Position numbers and translations under genes: made by a program. Of a stretch of DNA of 32,406 nt, positions 7,150 through 17,545 are shown one piece after another (positions within the stretch are counted from its first letter, which is position 1; each line of letters opens with the position of its first letter). The notes under the pieces are model-generated. The model had not been told where the DNA came from, made no database searches, and saw only the letters and a program-made list of their open reading frames with translations. This stretch comes from Bacteroidaceae bacterium (GTDB lineage: Bacteria; Bacteroidota; Bacteroidia; Bacteroidales; Bacteroidaceae): the NCBI GenBank assembly GCA_017472635.1, contig JAFUPU010000038.1, forward strand, positions 1-32,406. The letters run 5' to 3'.

Positions 7150-9726
7150 ATGGTTTTTAAGAGAGCGTTTTTTTGCCTTCTCACGTTGTTGGGTATAACC
7201 ACAAACATGCAAGCACAAATAGAGGGTTTTGTCACCGACTCGTTGAGCAACGAGCCCATCTCTTTTGTGCAGGTATACTACGAAGGTACGACCATCGGCA
7301 CTCAAACTGACGAAAGGGGGTATTACTCACTGCCCTTACCGACCGGCAACAGAGGGGCAAAGCTCATATTCTCGTCCATCGAATATACTCACAAATGGGT
7401 GTGGATAGCTCCGAACACCTCCCCTAAGCGCATCAACATGAAGCTACGCGAAGAGCCTGTCATTTTAAAAGAAGTGACGGTAAAATCGAGAGGCAAATAT
7501 TCAAGGAAAAACAATCCGGCGGTAGAGCTCATGCGCAAGGTCATTGCCAACAAGAAGTTCAGCGACTTGAGGAAGCACGACTTTTACAGTTACTACGGAT
7601 ACAGAAAGATGACCACTTCGTTAGACAACCTCACGCCCCAATCGTTGGAAGAGGGATTGTTCAAAAGCATGCCTTTCTTGAAGAATCAACTTGAAGTTGA
7701 CCCTGTCACCCACCGCATGATTTTGCCCATACTGGTAGATGAAACCGTCACCCGCTATCTTTACCGCCGCAATCCTGAAACAGAGAAAAACCTTATCTTA
7801 GGAAAGAAAAATGAAGGCATAAACGAATTGTTGAGCGTAGGAGAAGGCATTGCACCGGTCATACAAGACATGTTTGGCGACATCAACATCTTTGATGACG
7901 ACATATCCTTGCTTGAAAAACGCTTCATCAGCCCGATTTCTTCGCGAGGAGCCATCTCTTTTTACCAATACTACATTATGGACACCGTGCGGATTGAACA
8001 AGACAGCTGCATCCACCTGACCTTTGTGCCACAAAACAGCCAGGATTTCGGATTCATCGGACATCTTTACATCATGGCTGACTCGACTTATCAGGTGCGG
8101 AAGTGTGCTATGAGCCTACCACAAAACACGGGTATAAACTTTGTGGATGAAATAGAGATTTTACAAGACTTCCAACTATTGCCCGACGGAAGATGGGGAC
8201 TGAAGACTGATGACATGCGCATCAACCTGTCGGTAGTAAAAGCCCTACAGGCATTTCAAGTACAGCGTGTGACACGCTATTACGACTACTCATTCGAGGC
8301 ATTGGACGAGGCTCTGTTCAAGCGCAAACTGAAAGAAGAGGTGCATGCCGATGCACAAATTCAAGATGATGTGTTTTGGGCGCAACACCGAATGACTCCA
8401 CTCACCAAGAAAGAGGCAAACATCAAGCGCTTTGTCAGCGACATCAAAAACATGCCCGGATACAAATACATCATATTTTGCGCCAAAGCACTGATAGAGA
8501 ATTTCGTCGAAACAGGCACCGAAACACGTCCCAGCAAATTTGACTTTGGTCCGATGAACACCATCGTTTCCGGCAACTACATAGACGGATTGCGTTTGCG
8601 CGTAAGTGGCAAAACAACCGCTGCGCTGAACCCACACCTGTTTTTCAATGGATATCTGGCTTACGGGGTCAAAGACAGCCGTTTCAAGTATAAAGGAGAA
8701 TTAGAATATTCCTTCGCCAAAAAGCGCCGCCTGCCCTTTGAATTTCCACGCCGTTCGGTTGCCTTGTCACACCAATACGACGTCATGTCGCCCTCAGACA
8801 AATACCTTTCAACCGACAAAGACAACATGTTCTTATCGGTCAAGGCAAGCACCGTCGACCAACTTTCTTTCATGCGCAAAACCATTTTCACCTACTGTTA
8901 TGAGTATGACAACTCTTTCTCAACCAAACTGGAGTTGCGCCACATAAACGATCGCCCGGTAGGAGAACTCGCCTACATCCGCAATGATAACACAGGAGCA
9001 AATCGCGTCAACGACATCACCCTGTCTGAAATAGCCTTAAGCCTGCGCTATGCCCCCGGGGAGAGTTACATCAACTCAAAGCAAGGACGCATGGAGATAA
9101 ACAACAATGCGCCCGTGTTCACCCTCAGTCACACCTGGGGCATAAAGGGAGTATTAGGAGGAGACTATGACTACCATGCTACAGAGATAGGTATATACAA
9201 GCGCTTTTGGCTCTCGTCCTACGGACGCATCAACACCTACCTGAAAGCCGGAGCCGTATGGGACAAGGTTCCTTTCCCGCTCTTGTCTTTTCCGCCCTCA
9301 AACCAATCTTACATCATGCAGAGAAACGCATTTCACCTCATGAATAACATGGAGTTTCTCAATGACAGATATGCTTCAATTGACATCACCTGCGAGCTGA
9401 ACGGAGTATTGCTCAACCGCATCCCGCTAATCAAGAAGTTGAAGTGGCGCGAGGTTTTCGGCATACGTGCCTTGTATGGAAGCCTGACAGACAAGAACAA
9501 CCCCTATGCGAACCCAAACGATGGAGAACTTTTCTTGTTTCCCCAACGTGACGGACAAGCCACCAGTTTCGTCATGGACAGAGATGTACCTTACGTCGAA
9601 TATCACGTGGGAGTACATAACGTGTTCAAGATATTGCAAATTGAATACTTCCGTCGGCTCACCTATCTTGATGCCCCCAACATTGACAAAGACGGCATCC
9701 GTTTGATGTTGCAATTCAAGTTCTGA
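7150..9726 (+). CDS. DUF5686 / carboxypeptidase-regulatory-like outer-membrane protein
   Basis: An 858-residue exported protein. A signal peptide (about 1-22, ending MQA|Q) is followed by a carboxypeptidase-regulatory-like beta-sandwich (about 24-100: IEGFVTDSLSNEPISFVQVY, GYYSLPLPTG), as found at the N terminus of SusC-type and related outer-membrane proteins. After that comes the long DUF5686 region. The second half (about 480-858) is rich in alternating aromatic and polar strands and ends in LMLQFKF, the terminal-Phe pattern of an outer-membrane beta-barrel. The biological role is not established. The N-terminal domain resembles TonB-dependent receptors, but I see no plug domain. It stands alone with its own promoter and no co-directional neighbour within 100 bp. 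Confidence 0.85.
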   Translation: MVFKRAFFCLLTLLGITTNMQAQIEGFVTDSLSNEPISFVQVYYEGTTIGTQTDERGYYSLPLPTGNRGAKLIFSSIEYTHKWVWIAPNTSPKRINMKLREEPVILKEVTVKSRGKYSRKNNPAVELMRKVIANKKFSDLRKHDFYSYYGYRKMTTSLDNLTPQSLEEGLFKSMPFLKNQLEVDPVTHRMILPILVDETVTRYLYRRNPETEKNLILGKKNEGINELLSVGEGIAPVIQDMFGDINIFDDDISLLEKRFISPISSRGAISFYQYYIMDTVRIEQDSCIHLTFVPQNSQDFGFIGHLYIMADSTYQVRKCAMSLPQNTGINFVDEIEILQDFQLLPDGRWGLKTDDMRINLSVVKALQAFQVQRVTRYYDYSFEALDEALFKRKLKEEVHADAQIQDDVFWAQHRMTPLTKKEANIKRFVSDIKNMPGYKYIIFCAKALIENFVETGTETRPSKFDFGPMNTIVSGNYIDGLRLRVSGKTTAALNPHLFFNGYLAYGVKDSRFKYKGELEYSFAKKRRLPFEFPRRSVALSHQYDVMSPSDKYLSTDKDNMFLSVKASTVDQLSFMRKTIFTYCYEYDNSFSTKLELRHINDRPVGELAYIRNDNTGANRVNDITLSEIALSLRYAPGESYINSKQGRMEINNNAPVFTLSHTWGIKGVLGGDYDYHATEIGIYKRFWLSSYGRINTYLKAGAVWDKVPFPLLSFPPSNQSYIMQRNAFHLMNNMEFLNDRYASIDITCELNGVLLNRIPLIKKLKWREVFGIRALYGSLTDKNNPYANPNDGELFLFPQRDGQATSFVMDRDVPYVEYHVGVHNVFKILQIEYFRRLTYLDAPNIDKDGIRLMLQFKF

Positions 9727-9803
9727 TTTTAACCGGGCATTTATTATTTGTCCAATTGCAACAAAATCTTCATCTCATACACTATATTTCGCGGATTTTT
9801 ATG

Positions 9804-9811
9804 TAAGTTTG
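9804..9811 (+). promoter_or_regulatory. Candidate -7 element for the rarA operon
   Basis: An exact TAAGTTTG lies 28 bp before the rarA ATG (9840). No good upstream box was found. Confidence 0.5.
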
Positions 9812-9839
9812 CACCCGCAAACAAAAGAATAGAGAGGAA

Positions 9840-11114
9840 ATGGGACAACCATTGGCAGAGCGTTTAAGACCGAAAACGCTGGATGAATACATCGGTCAAA
9901 AACATTTGGTCGGGCAAGGTGCCGTACTACGCAAGATGATTGATGCCGGACACATATCTTCATTTATCTTATGGGGACCTCCGGGTGTGGGGAAAACCAC
10001 ATTGGCACAAATCATAGCCCACAAGCTCGACACACCTTTCTTCACCCTGAGTGCCGTCACTTCGGGGGTGAAAGATGTACGCGAAGTGATAGAAAAAGCA
10101 CAAAGCAGCCGATTCTTTTCACTTGCAAGCCCTATCCTTTTTATCGATGAGATACACCGTTTCAGCAAGTCTCAACAAGACTCCCTCTTAGGTGCCGTTG
10201 AAAAGGGAACGGTGACCTTAATCGGAGCCACTACTGAAAACCCCTCGTTTGAAGTGATCCGCCCCCTGCTTTCGAGGTGCCAACTCTATGTATTAAAATC
10301 ATTGGAGAAAGACGATTTGTTGGAACTGTTGCAACGAGCCGTCACCACCGATGAGCAATTGAAACACCGACACGTACAATTGAAAGAGACCGATGCCCTA
10401 CTCCGCTATTCAGGAGGTGATGCCCGCAAATTGCTCAACATCCTCGAGCTGGTGGTCGATGCCGATTCAGAAACGGAAGTCACCATCACTGACGAAAAAG
10501 TGGTTGAACGCTTACAACAAAACCCTCTCGCTTACGACAAAGGAGGTGAGTTGCACTATGACATCATCTCGGCTTTCATCAAATCTATCCGCGGAAGCGA
10601 CCCTGATGGTGCTCTTTATTGGCTGGCACGCATGATTGAGGGAGGAGAAGACCCCGCTTTCATTGCACGCCGGCTGGTCATCTCAGCAGCAGAAGACATC
10701 GGTTTGGCAAACCCCAATGCACTGTTGCTCGCCAATGCGGCTTTCGACACCATCATGAAAATCGGATGGCCTGAAGGACGCATACCTTTAGCTGAAGCCA
10801 CCGTATACCTTGCCACCAGCCCAAAGAGCAACTCTGCCTACATGGGCATCAATGCTGCCATTGAAACAGTGCGTGCTACCGGCAATTGCCCCGTCCCTCT
10901 GCATCTGCGCAATGCACCCACCAAACTAATGAAGCAACTCGGCTATGGCAAGGACTACAAGTATGCCCACGCCTATGAGGGGCACTTTGTAGAGCAGCAA
11001 TTCTTGCCCGATGAGCTGAAAGATGCACAATTTTGGATGCCACAAGACAATCCGGCTGAATCCAAACTGAAAGAACGGATGAAAACATTGTGGAAAGACA
11101 AAAATTACGAATGA
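9840..11114 (+). CDS. rarA: Replication-associated recombination protein RarA (MgsA), AAA+ ATPase
   Basis: A clamp-loader-like AAA+ ATPase (424 residues) that acts at stalled replication forks. It shows Walker A GPPGVGKT (46-53), Walker B ILFIDEIHR (99-107), sensor-1 region LIGATTENPSFEV, the Arg finger region PLLSRC, and the C-terminal tetramerisation segment (GGEDPAFIARRLVISAAEDIGLANPNAL and MGINAAIETV). It is complete and of normal length. It is followed after 30 bp by a dehydrogenase and then a membrane protein on the same strand, so all three may share the TAAGTTTG promoter. They share no obvious pathway. Confidence 0.95.
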   Translation: MGQPLAERLRPKTLDEYIGQKHLVGQGAVLRKMIDAGHISSFILWGPPGVGKTTLAQIIAHKLDTPFFTLSAVTSGVKDVREVIEKAQSSRFFSLASPILFIDEIHRFSKSQQDSLLGAVEKGTVTLIGATTENPSFEVIRPLLSRCQLYVLKSLEKDDLLELLQRAVTTDEQLKHRHVQLKETDALLRYSGGDARKLLNILELVVDADSETEVTITDEKVVERLQQNPLAYDKGGELHYDIISAFIKSIRGSDPDGALYWLARMIEGGEDPAFIARRLVISAAEDIGLANPNALLLANAAFDTIMKIGWPEGRIPLAEATVYLATSPKSNSAYMGINAAIETVRATGNCPVPLHLRNAPTKLMKQLGYGKDYKYAHAYEGHFVEQQFLPDELKDAQFWMPQDNPAESKLKERMKTLWKDKNYE

Positions 11115-11144
11115 ATTTAAAGAAGGAAAAACGATAGGACGAAA

Positions 11145-12101
11145 ATGAAGATTGTTGTACTTGACGGATTTGCCGCTAACCCCGGTGACCTTTCGTGGAA
11201 AGAAATGGAGGCATTAGGTGAATGTGTGATCTATGAGCGTACTTCACCCGAAGAATTGTTGATGCGGGCACAAGATGCCGACGTGTTAATGACTAACAAG
11301 GTTGTAATTAACGCCCAAGCAATAGAGCAACTCACCTGTTTGAAATACATCGGTGTATTTGCTACCGGATACAATGTGGTTGACATCGAAGCTGCCCGTC
11401 GCAAAGGTATCATCGTGACAAACATACCTGCATACAGCACTGACTCGGTAGCACAAATGGCTTTTGCACACTTGCTCAACATCACCCAACAGGTCGGACA
11501 CTATGCACAAGCAAACCAACAGGGGCGTTGGTGCAACCAAACCGACTTCTGCTATTGGGACATGCCTTTGCTCGAACTTGCCGGCAAACAGATGGGCATA
11601 GTGGGATTAGGGAATACAGGCATGGCTACCGCCCGCATAGCCTTGGCTTTTGGCATGAAAGTATGCGCTTATACATCCAAAGATTCCCAATCACTTCCGA
11701 CTGGCATAGAAAAGATGTCGTTGGATGAATTGTTTGCCTCATCAGATGTCGTAAGCCTGCATTGTCCGCTTAACGAAGAGACCTATGAGATTGTCAATGC
11801 CGAAAGATTACACACAATGAAACCTTCAGCCATACTCATCAACACAGGACGCGGACAACTGGTCAACGAGCAAGATTTGGCTGATGCCTTGAATGGACAC
11901 CACATCTATGCCGCAGGTTTGGACGTACTTTCGCAAGAGCCTCCAACAAATGACAACCCTTTATTGAGTGCCCGCAATTGCTTCATCACTCCACATATCG
12001 CATGGGCTACATCCGAAGCACGCACCCGACTAATGAAGACGGCTGTGTATAACCTCAAGCAATTTCTTGCAGGAACTCCGGTCAACAATGTAGCACAATA
12101 A
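11145..12101 (+). CDS. D-2-hydroxyacid dehydrogenase (glycerate dehydrogenase / hydroxypyruvate reductase-like)
   Basis: A 318-residue NAD(P)-dependent D-isomer 2-hydroxyacid dehydrogenase. The nucleotide-binding loop is GLGNTG (154-159). The catalytic triad is visible as Arg236 (INTGRGQLV), Glu265 (SQEPP) and His284 (TPHIAWAT). Overall it is closest in my recognition to the hydroxypyruvate reductase / glycerate dehydrogenase branch, but substrate assignment within this family by sequence alone is unreliable. The start ATG at 11145 follows rarA by 30 bp, and the TRIC-like gene begins 12 bp after its stop, suggesting co-transcription. Confidence 0.85.
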   Translation: MKIVVLDGFAANPGDLSWKEMEALGECVIYERTSPEELLMRAQDADVLMTNKVVINAQAIEQLTCLKYIGVFATGYNVVDIEAARRKGIIVTNIPAYSTDSVAQMAFAHLLNITQQVGHYAQANQQGRWCNQTDFCYWDMPLLELAGKQMGIVGLGNTGMATARIALAFGMKVCAYTSKDSQSLPTGIEKMSLDELFASSDVVSLHCPLNEETYEIVNAERLHTMKPSAILINTGRGQLVNEQDLADALNGHHIYAAGLDVLSQEPPTNDNPLLSARNCFITPHIAWATSEARTRLMKTAVYNLKQFLAGTPVNNVAQ

Positions 12102-12113
12102 AAAAACATACTC

Positions 12114-12749
12114 ATGACTACGATTGCTTTCCCCAGTTTCATGGAGATTCTCGATTTTATCGGGACTTTTGCATTTGCCATCAGTGGTATCCGTTTGGCT
12201 TCAGCCAAGCGTTTTGACCTGTTTGGAGCTTATGTGGTAGGGGTTGTAACGGCCATTGGCGGAGGTACACTGCGCGACTTGATGTTGGGTGTCACGCCTA
12301 TTTGGATGACCAACCCCATGTATCTCATCTGCTCGGGTATAGCCTTGTTGTGGGTTATACTTTTCGGCAAACGGTTGATAAACCAGCAAATCACTTTCTT
12401 TATTTTCGACACGATAGGTCTTGCCCTTTTCACCGTAGTAGGTGTTGAAAAGACACTCGACCTTGGATTTCCCTTATGGGTTGCGGTCATAATGGGTACC
12501 ATTACAGGTGCCGCCGGAGGTGTCTTTCGCGACGTATTCATCAACGAAATACCATTGATTTTCCGCAAAGAGATTTATGCATTGGCATGCGTCATCGGTG
12601 GTTTGTGTTATGGACTTTGCGCATGGCTGGGTGTCGACGTTATCATCAACGAGTGTATCAGCGGTGCCTGCGTATTCATCGTACGCATATTGGCGGTAAA
12701 ATATCACCTGGGATTACCTATTTTGAAAGGGGAGGACGACACCGAATAG
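12114..12749 (+). CDS. TRIC-family (UPF0126) cation channel-like membrane protein
   Basis: A 211-residue inner-membrane protein with about seven hydrophobic segments arranged as two repeats. Each repeat carries the family glycine motif: GGGTLRD (49-55) and GAAGGVFRD (132-140). Prokaryotic TRIC homologues form trimeric channels for monovalent cations; the physiological role in bacteria is uncertain. It is the last gene of the presumed rarA operon, with its stop only 2 bp from the stop of the convergent DUF5103 gene. No terminator fits in the gap, so the two transcripts must overlap. Confidence 0.85.
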   Translation: MTTIAFPSFMEILDFIGTFAFAISGIRLASAKRFDLFGAYVVGVVTAIGGGTLRDLMLGVTPIWMTNPMYLICSGIALLWVILFGKRLINQQITFFIFDTIGLALFTVVGVEKTLDLGFPLWVAVIMGTITGAAGGVFRDVFINEIPLIFRKEIYALACVIGGLCYGLCAWLGVDVIINECISGACVFIVRILAVKYHLGLPILKGEDDTE

Positions 12750-12751
12750 TC

Positions 12752-14035
12752 TCACTCTCCCTGTGTGAATTTGACTTGCTGCATCCCCACCAGTTGGTCA
12801 TACCTTCCACCAAACGGACGGTGATAGACAAGCACCAGGTATTCGTTTTCTGTTTCATAGAAATTACCTGCGGCAGGTGCTGTTTCTCCTTGCGTTGCCC
12901 CTTCAGGCACATAAAGATAGAGCCAGTTGTAGGCTCCTTGTTTCAACAATTGTATGCTTTCATAAGCTTTCTCTTGTTCGTTGTAAGTCATGGCAAATTC
13001 GGGAGTAAAGCCGCCATAGGTGAATGCTCCGTTCAGGTAAAAATCACCCGCCAACAAGGGCTTTTCATAGTCAAGGGTGAAGTGCACGAACAGATAATCT
13101 GCCTCAGTATCGTTGTCTTGCGCCATGTCATAACGGATAAGGTAGCGTCCATCTTGGTCTTCGTCATAGCTATACACCAACCGGGGTTGGTCAGGATAGA
13201 GCATGGCATGATAATAGGGGTCGAAATAGAGAATGCGTTCAACTCCTTGGGTTGCATAATGGACGTTGATTATTTCAAACCTCCGATACTCATTACCCGC
13301 ATCAAAAATCAGCTTCCGATTATGCACATATTGCAGTTGGTTAGGCAAGATGTAAGTCGGTTGCAAATCGGTCACCACATTGTCTGTCCTTAGATTTTGA
13401 TAGACCCTCACTTTGAACTCACTTTGTGGTGCCACTACATTCATCGCCTGATAGTTGATATTGAAACTCACCTGTTGGTGACTTTCGTTGGTGTCGATAT
13501 CGGTATTGCTTGTCACCGTGGCACTCACTCCTACTTTAGGGGTGATGACCGAAAAACAGGCTTGTGCCACCAATTTGCCCTCACCATCTCCCTCTTCGTC
13601 ATCATCGTTGTTGTAGATGTCTACCCGATAATTTCCGGGCAACAACAAATTTGCTTCGGCATTGGGAAGTTCAAATCGATAATGAGTGTAGAGCATCGTT
13701 GTGTTCAACGAATTCTGGAAATCTTCTATGACGTTATCGTTAAATCCCGACAAATAGTCTGTCTCAAACAAATCGCTGGGTGTCCAGTCGGCATTACAAT
13801 GTACAATTTTATAGGTATAGCGATGATATTCATGCGTCAGCTCGTCAAACGAGATTTCCACATACTCGTCTCCTCCCAATCCGATGACAGGTGGTGCCAT
13901 CCAATTACCGTTTGCCACCACTTGCAGAGTCTTGACCAATGGGGTCAATACTTTGTTTTGTTGTGCCTTGGCAGGTACGGCAACACAACAAAGCGCCATT
14001 GCCGCCCATATTACATATAAAACTTGTCTTTTCAT
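12752..14035 (-). CDS. DUF5103 domain protein, exported
   Basis: A 427-residue protein with a signal peptide (about 1-24, ending PAKA|Q). The remainder is beta-rich and lacks membrane segments, so it is probably periplasmic or surface exposed. It matches the DUF5103 family as I recognise it from the N-terminal LQVVANGNWMAPPVIGLGG region and the LYVPEGATQGETAPAAGNFYETENEYLVLVYHRP region near the end. The function is unknown. It carries an acidic loop (NNDDDEEGDGEG). It lies 77 bp downstream of uvrB on the same strand. No clear promoter is visible in that gap, so read-through from uvrB is possible. Confidence 0.8.
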   Translation of the reverse strand: MKRQVLYVIWAAMALCCVAVPAKAQQNKVLTPLVKTLQVVANGNWMAPPVIGLGGDEYVEISFDELTHEYHRYTYKIVHCNADWTPSDLFETDYLSGFNDNVIEDFQNSLNTTMLYTHYRFELPNAEANLLLPGNYRVDIYNNDDDEEGDGEGKLVAQACFSVITPKVGVSATVTSNTDIDTNESHQQVSFNINYQAMNVVAPQSEFKVRVYQNLRTDNVVTDLQPTYILPNQLQYVHNRKLIFDAGNEYRRFEIINVHYATQGVERILYFDPYYHAMLYPDQPRLVYSYDEDQDGRYLIRYDMAQDNDTEADYLFVHFTLDYEKPLLAGDFYLNGAFTYGGFTPEFAMTYNEQEKAYESIQLLKQGAYNWLYLYVPEGATQGETAPAAGNFYETENEYLVLVYHRPFGGRYDQLVGMQQVKFTQGE

Positions 14036-14112
14036 TTCTTGCTATATATTTTTTCGGTTGCTATCATTTCATGCCTTTTAGAAACAACTCTTTTGGGAAA
14101 AAAGATTAGTCG

Positions 14113-16146
14113 TCAGACTTTCTTTTCTAAAATCTCCTGCAATTTCAGCAATTCATCTCTATACTGGGCTGCCTCTATAAAGTCAAGGCGTTTAGCAGCT
14201 TCGGTCATCAGCTTGCGTGTACGTTCGATGCTCTTTTCCAGTTGTCCTCGCGACATATATTCGACTATAGGGTCGGCTGCAAGGGTCGGTACTTGCACCT
14301 GTTCGCCATAGTTTTTCACTCCCTTCGTCTCCTCTTGCTTTGAGTTTCCTGCACTGATGAGGTCAGTCATCTTCCTATCTTTCTTTATCTGCTTGGGGGT
14401 AATTCCGTTTGCCTCATTATATGCCAATTGCTTTTCTCTTCTACGGTTGGTTTCGTTGATGGTAAGTTGCATGCTCTCTGTTATCTTATCCGCATACATA
14501 ATCACCTTTCCGTTGATATTTCTTGCCGCACGCCCTGCCGTTTGAGTAAGCGACCGATGACTTCTCAAGAAGCCCTCTTTATCAGCGTCCAATATAGCCA
14601 CTAACGAAACTTCGGGCAGGTCTAACCCTTCGCGCAAAAGGTTTACACCCACCAACACGTCATAAAGCCCGGCACGCAAATCATCCATTATCTTTACGCG
14701 TTCAAGTGTGTCCACGTCAGAGTGTATGTAGTTGCACCGTACATCATGGTCGAGCAGGTATTCGGTCAGCTCTTCTGCCATGCGCTTCGTCAGGGTTGTC
14801 ACCAACACACGCTCTTCCCTCTCGACCCGTTGTTGAATCTCTTCCATCAGGTCGTCTATCTGATTTTCGCTGGGTCGCATCTCTATCACGGGATCAAGCA
14901 ACCCGGTTGGTCGTATCACCTGCTCTACTATCACTCCTTCGCTACGCACCAGTTCATAATCGGCGGGTGTTGCACTCACGTAGATGGTTTGCGGAGTCAG
15001 TGCCTCAAACTCTTCAAACTTTAACGGGCGATTATCCATAGCTGCAGGCAATCTGAAGCCATACTCTACCAGGTTTACTTTCCGTGCATGGTCACCTCCA
15101 TACATAGCCCTTATCTGAGGAACGCTCACGTGACTCTCATCTATTATCAACAAAAAATCTTTGGGGAAGAAATCTAATAGGCAATAGGGACGGCTTCCTG
15201 CCTGACGCCCATCGAAATAGCGGGAATAGTTCTCTATGCCTGAGCAATGCCCTAACTCGCGTATCATCTCCATATCATAGGTCACCCGCTCATGCAAGCG
15301 CTTTGCTTCAAACTCCTTACCCATTTCGCGGAAATAAGCCTCTTGCAGCGTCAAGTCATCTTCTATCTGGTGAATAGCACGAAGGGTACTCTCCTTGGTG
15401 GTCATAAAAAGGTTGGCTGGATAAATCTTATACTCGTCAAACTCGCCCAACTTCATGCCTGATACGGCATCCACCTCTTCTATAGCATCAATCTCGTCAT
15501 CCCAAAAGACCACCCTCAACAGGTTATCGGCATACGCCAAATAGATGTCTACCGTATCTCCCTTTACCCTGAAGTTTCCACGCTCAAAACTGACATCGTT
15601 GCGCATGTATAGCGAGTCTACCAACCTGCGGAGCAACACATTACGATCGAGCAACATGCCTCGTTTTACCTCGATGACATTGTTGTAGAAGTCTGCAGGA
15701 TTGCCCATACCATAGATGCACGATACAGACGAAACCACCACCACATCTTTCCTTCCCGAAAGGAGCGAAGAAGTTGCTGCCAAACGCAATTTGTCTATCT
15801 CATCATTGATAGCCAAATCTTTTTCTATATAGGTGTCGCTGCTGGGCAGATAAGCCTCGGGCTGATAATAGTCATAGTATGAGACATAATACTCTACCGC
15901 ATTATGGGGAAAAAAGCTTTTGAACTCACCATAGAGTTGTGCCGCCAACGTTTTGTTATGGCTCAGCACCAAAGTGGGTTTCTGTATGTTTTTGATGACA
16001 TTGGCTATGGTAAAAGTCTTACCCGACCCTGTCACTCCCAACAACGTCTGTGCAGGCACCCCCTGCCTCACCCCTTCAGTGAGTTGGGAAATGGCTTCCG
16101 GCTGGTCACCCATTGGCTCATAGTCTGAGATAAGTTCGAAATCCAT
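14113..16146 (-). CDS. uvrB: UvrABC excinuclease subunit B
   Basis: The damage-verifying subunit of nucleotide excision repair, which loads with UvrA and recruits UvrC. It is complete at 677 residues. It shows Walker A GVTGSGKT (37-44), the damage-probing beta-hairpin region ([16 protein letters not shown], about 86-101), motif II DESHVS, motif V/VI region [15 protein letters not shown] and QTAGRAARN, and the C-terminal UVR domain (about 637-672) that contacts UvrC. No uvrA or uvrC is nearby. It is divergent from bamD. The minus-strand upstream region lacks a perfect TAnnTTTG; TAATTTTA at 16181-16188 is the nearest. Confidence 0.97.
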   Translation of the reverse strand: MDFELISDYEPMGDQPEAISQLTEGVRQGVPAQTLLGVTGSGKTFTIANVIKNIQKPTLVLSHNKTLAAQLYGEFKSFFPHNAVEYYVSYYDYYQPEAYLPSSDTYIEKDLAINDEIDKLRLAATSSLLSGRKDVVVVSSVSCIYGMGNPADFYNNVIEVKRGMLLDRNVLLRRLVDSLYMRNDVSFERGNFRVKGDTVDIYLAYADNLLRVVFWDDEIDAIEEVDAVSGMKLGEFDEYKIYPANLFMTTKESTLRAIHQIEDDLTLQEAYFREMGKEFEAKRLHERVTYDMEMIRELGHCSGIENYSRYFDGRQAGSRPYCLLDFFPKDFLLIIDESHVSVPQIRAMYGGDHARKVNLVEYGFRLPAAMDNRPLKFEEFEALTPQTIYVSATPADYELVRSEGVIVEQVIRPTGLLDPVIEMRPSENQIDDLMEEIQQRVEREERVLVTTLTKRMAEELTEYLLDHDVRCNYIHSDVDTLERVKIMDDLRAGLYDVLVGVNLLREGLDLPEVSLVAILDADKEGFLRSHRSLTQTAGRAARNINGKVIMYADKITESMQLTINETNRRREKQLAYNEANGITPKQIKKDRKMTDLISAGNSKQEETKGVKNYGEQVQVPTLAADPIVEYMSRGQLEKSIERTRKLMTEAAKRLDFIEAAQYRDELLKLQEILEKKV

Positions 16147-16250
16147 ACGAAAAAATCCTCTTTTTTTTGAAAACAGGGTGTAAAATTACGCATAAAATCG
16201 CAAGAGAAGCTAACTTATAAGTTATTTTTGCATTAAAAAACATCGATTAA

Positions 16251-16281
16251 TTGTATAATTCGCTGGATATCCGTAAATTTG
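16251..16281 (+). promoter_or_regulatory. Promoter for bamD-rpoZ-DUF4293
   Basis: TTG at 16251-16253, a 20-bp spacer and an exact TAAATTTG at 16274-16281. The bamD ATG follows 21 bp later. Confidence 0.65.
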
Positions 16282-16301
16282 CACCATTATTTTGATTTGA
16301 A

Positions 16302-17141
16302 ATGAAAAAAACAATAGGAATATACCTCACGGCACTGCTCCTTTTCAGTGCTTGCAGCAATTACAATACACTGCTCAAAAGCACCGATTACGAGTACAAA
16401 TACGAAGCCGCCAAAGAGTATTACATCTCTGGCAAATACAGCAAAGCTGCCTCATTACTTGAAGAACTGATAGCCATCATGAAGGGGACCGACAAAGGCG
16501 AAGAGTCACTCTACATGCTTGGTATGTGCTATTATGGTATGGGCGACTACCAAACGGCTTCACACTATTTCGTCACCTACTACAAAAACTATCCACAAGG
16601 CATCTACACCGAAGAAGCACGCTTCCATAGCAGAAAGACGCTCTATTTCGATGTACCCGAACCAAGGCTCGACCAAAGCTCTACAATAAAGGCTATCCAA
16701 GAGCTGCAACTGTTCATGGAGTACTATCCGCAAAGTACACGTAAGGCTGAAATTCAAAAAATGCTTTTCGAGTTGCAAGACAATCTCGTGAAAAAAGAGT
16801 ATGAGTCTGCATTGCTTTATTACAAACTCGGTCCCTATTTCCTTAATAGTGGTTCAAACGGAGGAAACAACTACACCTCATGCATCGTCACCGCACAAAA
16901 TGCTTTGCAAGACTATCCCTACACAAGTCTGCGCGAAGAACTTTCTGTGCTTATACTCAGAGCACGATACCAAATGGCATTGCAGAGCGTTGAAGAGAAG
17001 AAGCTCGAACGATTGCGTGAAACTATCGACGAATATTATGCCTTCAAGAACGAATTTCCACAAAGCAAACATACCAAAGAGGTGGAAGACATCATGAAGG
17101 ATGTAAGCCGGTTAGAAGAAAAATTGGCAAACAAAAGATAA
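16302..17141 (+). CDS. bamD: Outer-membrane assembly lipoprotein BamD
   Basis: A TPR-type lipoprotein of the BAM complex, which folds beta-barrel proteins into the outer membrane. The protein is 279 residues. The signal peptide ends in a lipobox (LFSAC, lipidated Cys18). TPR-like helical pairs span about 30-270, including YKYEAAKEYYISGKYSKAAS, LYMLGMCYYGMGDYQTASHY and the conserved TEEARFHSRKTLYFDVPEP stretch. It heads a three-gene run with the omega subunit and DUF4293 proteins, the usual Bacteroidetes arrangement, under the TAAATTTG promoter. Confidence 0.9.
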   Translation: MKKTIGIYLTALLLFSACSNYNTLLKSTDYEYKYEAAKEYYISGKYSKAASLLEELIAIMKGTDKGEESLYMLGMCYYGMGDYQTASHYFVTYYKNYPQGIYTEEARFHSRKTLYFDVPEPRLDQSSTIKAIQELQLFMEYYPQSTRKAEIQKMLFELQDNLVKKEYESALLYYKLGPYFLNSGSNGGNNYTSCIVTAQNALQDYPYTSLREELSVLILRARYQMALQSVEEKKLERLRETIDEYYAFKNEFPQSKHTKEVEDIMKDVSRLEEKLANKR

Positions 17142-17182
17142 ATCAAGAAAAGAAAAAACAACTAAATAAAAACCGAAAAATT

Positions 17183-17527
17183 ATGGATTACAAAAAGACA
17201 AATGCTCCTACCAACACCGTCACACGTGACCTGATGGACTTGTGCGAAGACACCGGAAACATCTATGAAACCGTAGCCATCATCGGCAAACGCGCCAACC
17301 AGATTTCGCAAGAGATGAAGGGAGAACTCTCTAAAAAGTTGCAAGAGTTTGCATCATTCAACGATAACCTCGAAGAGGTATTCGAGAACCGCGAACAGAT
17401 TGAAATCTCACGTTTCTACGAAAAACTTCCCAAAGCCACTCTCATAGCTGCACAGGAGTATAGCGAACACAAGGTTTACTTCCGCAACCCTGCCAAAGAG
17501 AAAGACAAACTCCAAAACAACCTTTAA
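17183..17527 (+). CDS. rpoZ: RNA polymerase omega subunit (Bacteroidetes type)
   Basis: A 114-residue Rpb6/omega-like protein, larger and more divergent than the E. coli form. Omega helps fold and hold the beta' subunit. The family segment is NIYETVAIIGKRANQISQEM (about 27-46), the counterpart of the conserved N-terminal omega helices. The C terminus ends HKVYFRNPAKEKDKLQNNL. It lies between bamD (41 bp upstream) and the DUF4293 gene (18 bp downstream), and this synteny supports the call. Confidence 0.85.
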   Translation: MDYKKTNAPTNTVTRDLMDLCEDTGNIYETVAIIGKRANQISQEMKGELSKKLQEFASFNDNLEEVFENREQIEISRFYEKLPKATLIAAQEYSEHKVYFRNPAKEKDKLQNNL

Positions 17528-17545
17528 CAGAGGAGGGAGGAGACA

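Noticed and set aside
12476-14020. Long plus-strand frames opposite DUF5103
   Set aside because: Antisense shadows of a well-supported exported protein. The Cys/His-rich translation is typical of such shadows.
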